Shown: positions 62,419 through 64,000 of the stretch, piece after piece
Position numbering within the stretch: the stretch's first letter is position 1
How the letters are laid out: the number at the start of each line of letters is the position of its first letter
Assembly (NCBI GenBank): GCA_013151635.1
Contig: JAADHV010000054.1
Location: 40,272-104,271 of the forward strand
Direction: 5' to 3'
Length of the DNA: 64,000 bases
Origin: Deltaproteobacteria bacterium
GTDB taxonomy: Bacteria > Desulfobacterota > Desulfobacteria > Desulfobacterales > Desulfobacteraceae
Position numbers and translations under genes: made by a program
The notes under the pieces: generated by a model
What the model saw: only the letters and a program-made list of their open reading frames with translations
Databases searched by the model: none
Told to the model about the DNA's origin: nothing

Positions 62419-64000
62419 TCAAACAATACCTGTGAATTCAATGCTGAGGTTTTGTTGAAGTTTTTCCGTCATTTTAAAAATTTCTTTTAATAATACCTGA
62501 TCCAGGGCTGAAATATTATCAGGATTGATGTAATTGTCAGGTTTTTTTTCTTCGTCCATGATTGTAGTGATCTGCCTCAGGAATCTTAGCTGCATCATAT
62601 AATTATATGCCCTGACAATATCGGTGTATTCTTTATTGGTTAATGCATGCCTGGTACAGAGCCTGAACAGTCTTGTTAAAGTATTGGTTTGCGAAATGCC
62701 GTTTTTAAGGGCATAAACCCTTGTGAAATCTATGATGGGCAGCATGGCAAGTTTTATATCCAAAGCTCCTTTATGCTCACCTTTTGTCTCTACCACAAGC
62801 TTGCCGAAACGACCAATGGGCGGCTTGAAATAAAGGGTGTTTTCAGTAAGGTTTCTTAAAAAACCAGACCAGTTTCCAATAGAATCAAAAAGATATTGCT
62901 TTAATTTATCTGCAAGTGACATGTCACCCCATGTTCCCCTGAAATCAAAAAATATACTTGAGTGAAGAAGATTTTCAGGGTTCGATGTTCTGATCCAGGT
63001 GTTGAAATAGTCTTTCCATGTGGACAAAGACTGGCACCATTCAGGGTTTTTGGCCATGTTATTGCCTTCACAAAACCTGTACCCTGCCATATCCAACTGG
63101 TCACAGATTAATTGTGAGAGCTTGTCAAAGTATTTTTTTGCTTTCTCAGGAAGGTTTGTGTCTTCAAAGACGATGGCATTATCCTGGTCTGATATCAGGG
63201 TCTGCTCTTCACGGCCTTCTGATCCCATGGTTAAAAATACAAACCTGCAGGGCGGGGGCGGCATTTGATCAAGGCTGAATCTTATTATTTTATCAAGTAT
63301 TGCGTCTGAAAAAGTGGTTATAAGGCGTGTTATGTATTCAGGATTTGCACCGTTTTTTATGGGATCAAGGAGCATTTTTTCAAGCTTTGAATGAATGTTT
63401 TCAATTTCCAGGATGCTTTTGGCTGATTTAACGGTTTTGATCAGAAGGTACGTTGATTTTGCCTGGGCTGATATAAGGTCTTTCTCACTTAAGATTCCTG
63501 TAATATCACCTGACTGGCTAAAAACAGCAAGATTTCTTTTATCATTTTCAGCCAGGGATAAAAACGCTTCAAATACCTGGCAGTCGGCAGAAATGGAAAT
63601 AAGGGGCGAGGACATGATGTGGGAAACAGGCAGGGACATATCCATGTTTTTTCCAATTGCTTTTTTCAAGTCTCTATCCGTGACAATCCCGGAAATGGTC
63701 TGCATGTTTTTTTTGACCAGAATGGCACTGGCATTGTTTTTATGCATTTTAAGCGCTGCTTTGTTAATGGGGGTTTTTACCGGGCATGTAATAATATTGG
63801 GTTTGAAAATAGTCCGTATGGGCCGGTTGAAAAAGGGCAGGTTAAATTCTTTGTCTTTTACCTGTCGTAAAATGCATGCCGCAAAGGATCTTTGCAGCAT
63901 GCATTTGCCGAATTCATTGGTAAAATATTCCTGAAATTCTTTAGCTTTCCTGCACAGGTTTAAAAAAAAAGGCATATCAAGTGTTAAAAATACAGAATCC
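62419..64000 (-). CDS. CBS/DUF294 nucleotidyltransferase-type signalling protein (5' end outside window)
   Basis: The frame is open to the right edge of the window. The ATG at 63975 is probably internal, because the codons before it read on without a stop and resemble the end of a cyclic-nucleotide-binding domain. After it come two CBS motifs (ALKMHKNNASAILVKKN; GIVTDRDLK; HIMSSPLISI) and a DUF294 GlnD-like nucleotidyltransferase, TMGSEGREEQTLISDQDNAI with Gly-Ser and Asp-x-Asp. A DUF294_C helical end follows. It is the upstream neighbour of the receiver-ATPase gene (100 nt). Target protein unknown. Confidence 0.9.
   Translation of the reverse strand, partial: DSVFLTLDMPFFLNLCRKAKEFQEYFTNEFGKCMLQRSFAACILRQVKDKEFNLPFFNRPIRTIFKPNIITCPVKTPINKAALKMHKNNASAILVKKNMQTISGIVTDRDLKKAIGKNMDMSLPVSHIMSSPLISISADCQVFEAFLSLAENDKRNLAVFSQSGDITGILSEKDLISAQAKSTYLLIKTVKSAKSILEIENIHSKLEKMLLDPIKNGANPEYITRLITTFSDAILDKIIRFSLDQMPPPPCRFVFLTMGSEGREEQTLISDQDNAIVFEDTNLPEKAKKYFDKLSQLICDQLDMAGYRFCEGNNMAKNPEWCQSLSTWKDYFNTWIRTSNPENLLHSSIFFDFRGTWGDMSLADKLKQYLFDSIGNWSGFLRNLTENTLYFKPPIGRFGKLVVETKGEHKGALDIKLAMLPIIDFTRVYALKNGISQTNTLTRLFRLCTRHALTNKEYTDIVRAYNYMMQLRFLRQITTIMDEEKKPDNYINPDNISALDQVLLKEIFKMTEKLQQNLSIEFTGIV

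Noticed and set aside
62319..62441. Longer start for the receiver-HATPase gene
   Set aside because: It would overlap the upstream gene and has no ribosome site. GGAG fits the ATG at 62318.
1..64000. CRISPR arrays, tRNA or rRNA genes, insertion sequences, phage genes
   Set aside because: No repeat-spacer pattern, cloverleaf with CCA-type end, transposase or integrase motif, or rRNA-like sequence was found by reading. A covariance-model search would be decisive for small RNAs.

Overview
The window looks like a chromosomal segment of a Gram-negative, anaerobic, sulfate-reducer-type Desulfobacterota bacterium, most like the Desulfobacteraceae (Desulfobacter/Desulfobacula group). This is inferred from gene content and protein flavour, not from a marker gene. 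The supporting signs are multihaem c-type proteins, sigma-54 promoters with NtrC-type activators, TAXI-TRAP transport, a YeiH-type sulfate/sulfite exporter, citramalate-route isoleucine synthesis, a UbiD-family decarboxylase and very dense two-component signalling (six kinase-like proteins in 64 kb). I see no rRNA, tRNA, insertion sequence, phage gene or CRISPR array. Genes are closely packed in short operons on both strands.

Region 1 (1-10.3 kb): a leftward lipoprotein, Cache-domain kinase and NtrC-type regulator operon faces a rightward operon of enoyl-CoA hydratase, fused NDP-forming acyl-CoA synthetase, TAXI solute-binding protein, fused TRAP permease and universal stress protein. A near-perfect sigma-54 promoter with upstream dyads lies between them, so the two-component system probably controls uptake and CoA-activation of an organic acid. 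Region 2 (10.3-14.4 kb): a leftward four-gene operon pairs a CapA-like protein, a Glu/Asp racemase-like enzyme, a D-Ala-D-Ala-ligase-like ATP-grasp and an N-formylglutamate-amidohydrolase-like enzyme. This is the best candidate here for an undescribed small pathway.

Region 3 (14.5-26.5 kb): a periplasmic binding protein with an orphan PAS kinase comes first. Next is a sigma-54-driven operon of two small proteins and a YeiH-family exporter, followed by a haem-c (DUF3365-like) kinase with its own NtrC-type regulator. The same palindrome lies upstream of both the exporter operon and the kinase. A molybdopterin oxidoreductase closes the block. Region 4 (26.5-28.4 kb): three leftward genes, two of them unrecognised and one a DUF2147 protein.

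Region 5 (28.4-35.8 kb): a leftward branched-chain amino-acid operon, ilvD-ilvB-ilvN-cimA-leuA, preceded by a 27-codon Ile/Leu/Val-rich leader peptide and a terminator, that is, a transcription attenuator. Region 6 (35.8-43.1 kb): two large hybrid kinases and a receiver-TPR protein. Region 7 (43.2-49.9 kb): larB with a ParM-like actin (leftward), cmoAB (tRNA U34 modification), a secreted transglutaminase-like protein, a histidine phosphatase and arginase.

Region 8 (49.9-64 kb): a helicase-exonuclease fusion resembling MrfA plus MrfB, a tetrahaem cytochrome beside a chemoreceptor that carries its own periplasmic haem motif, murJ, an M48 peptidase with TPRs, a UbiD decarboxylase, a zinc-ribbon membrane protein, a receiver-ATPase sensor protein and a CBS/DUF294 nucleotidyltransferase running off the right edge.
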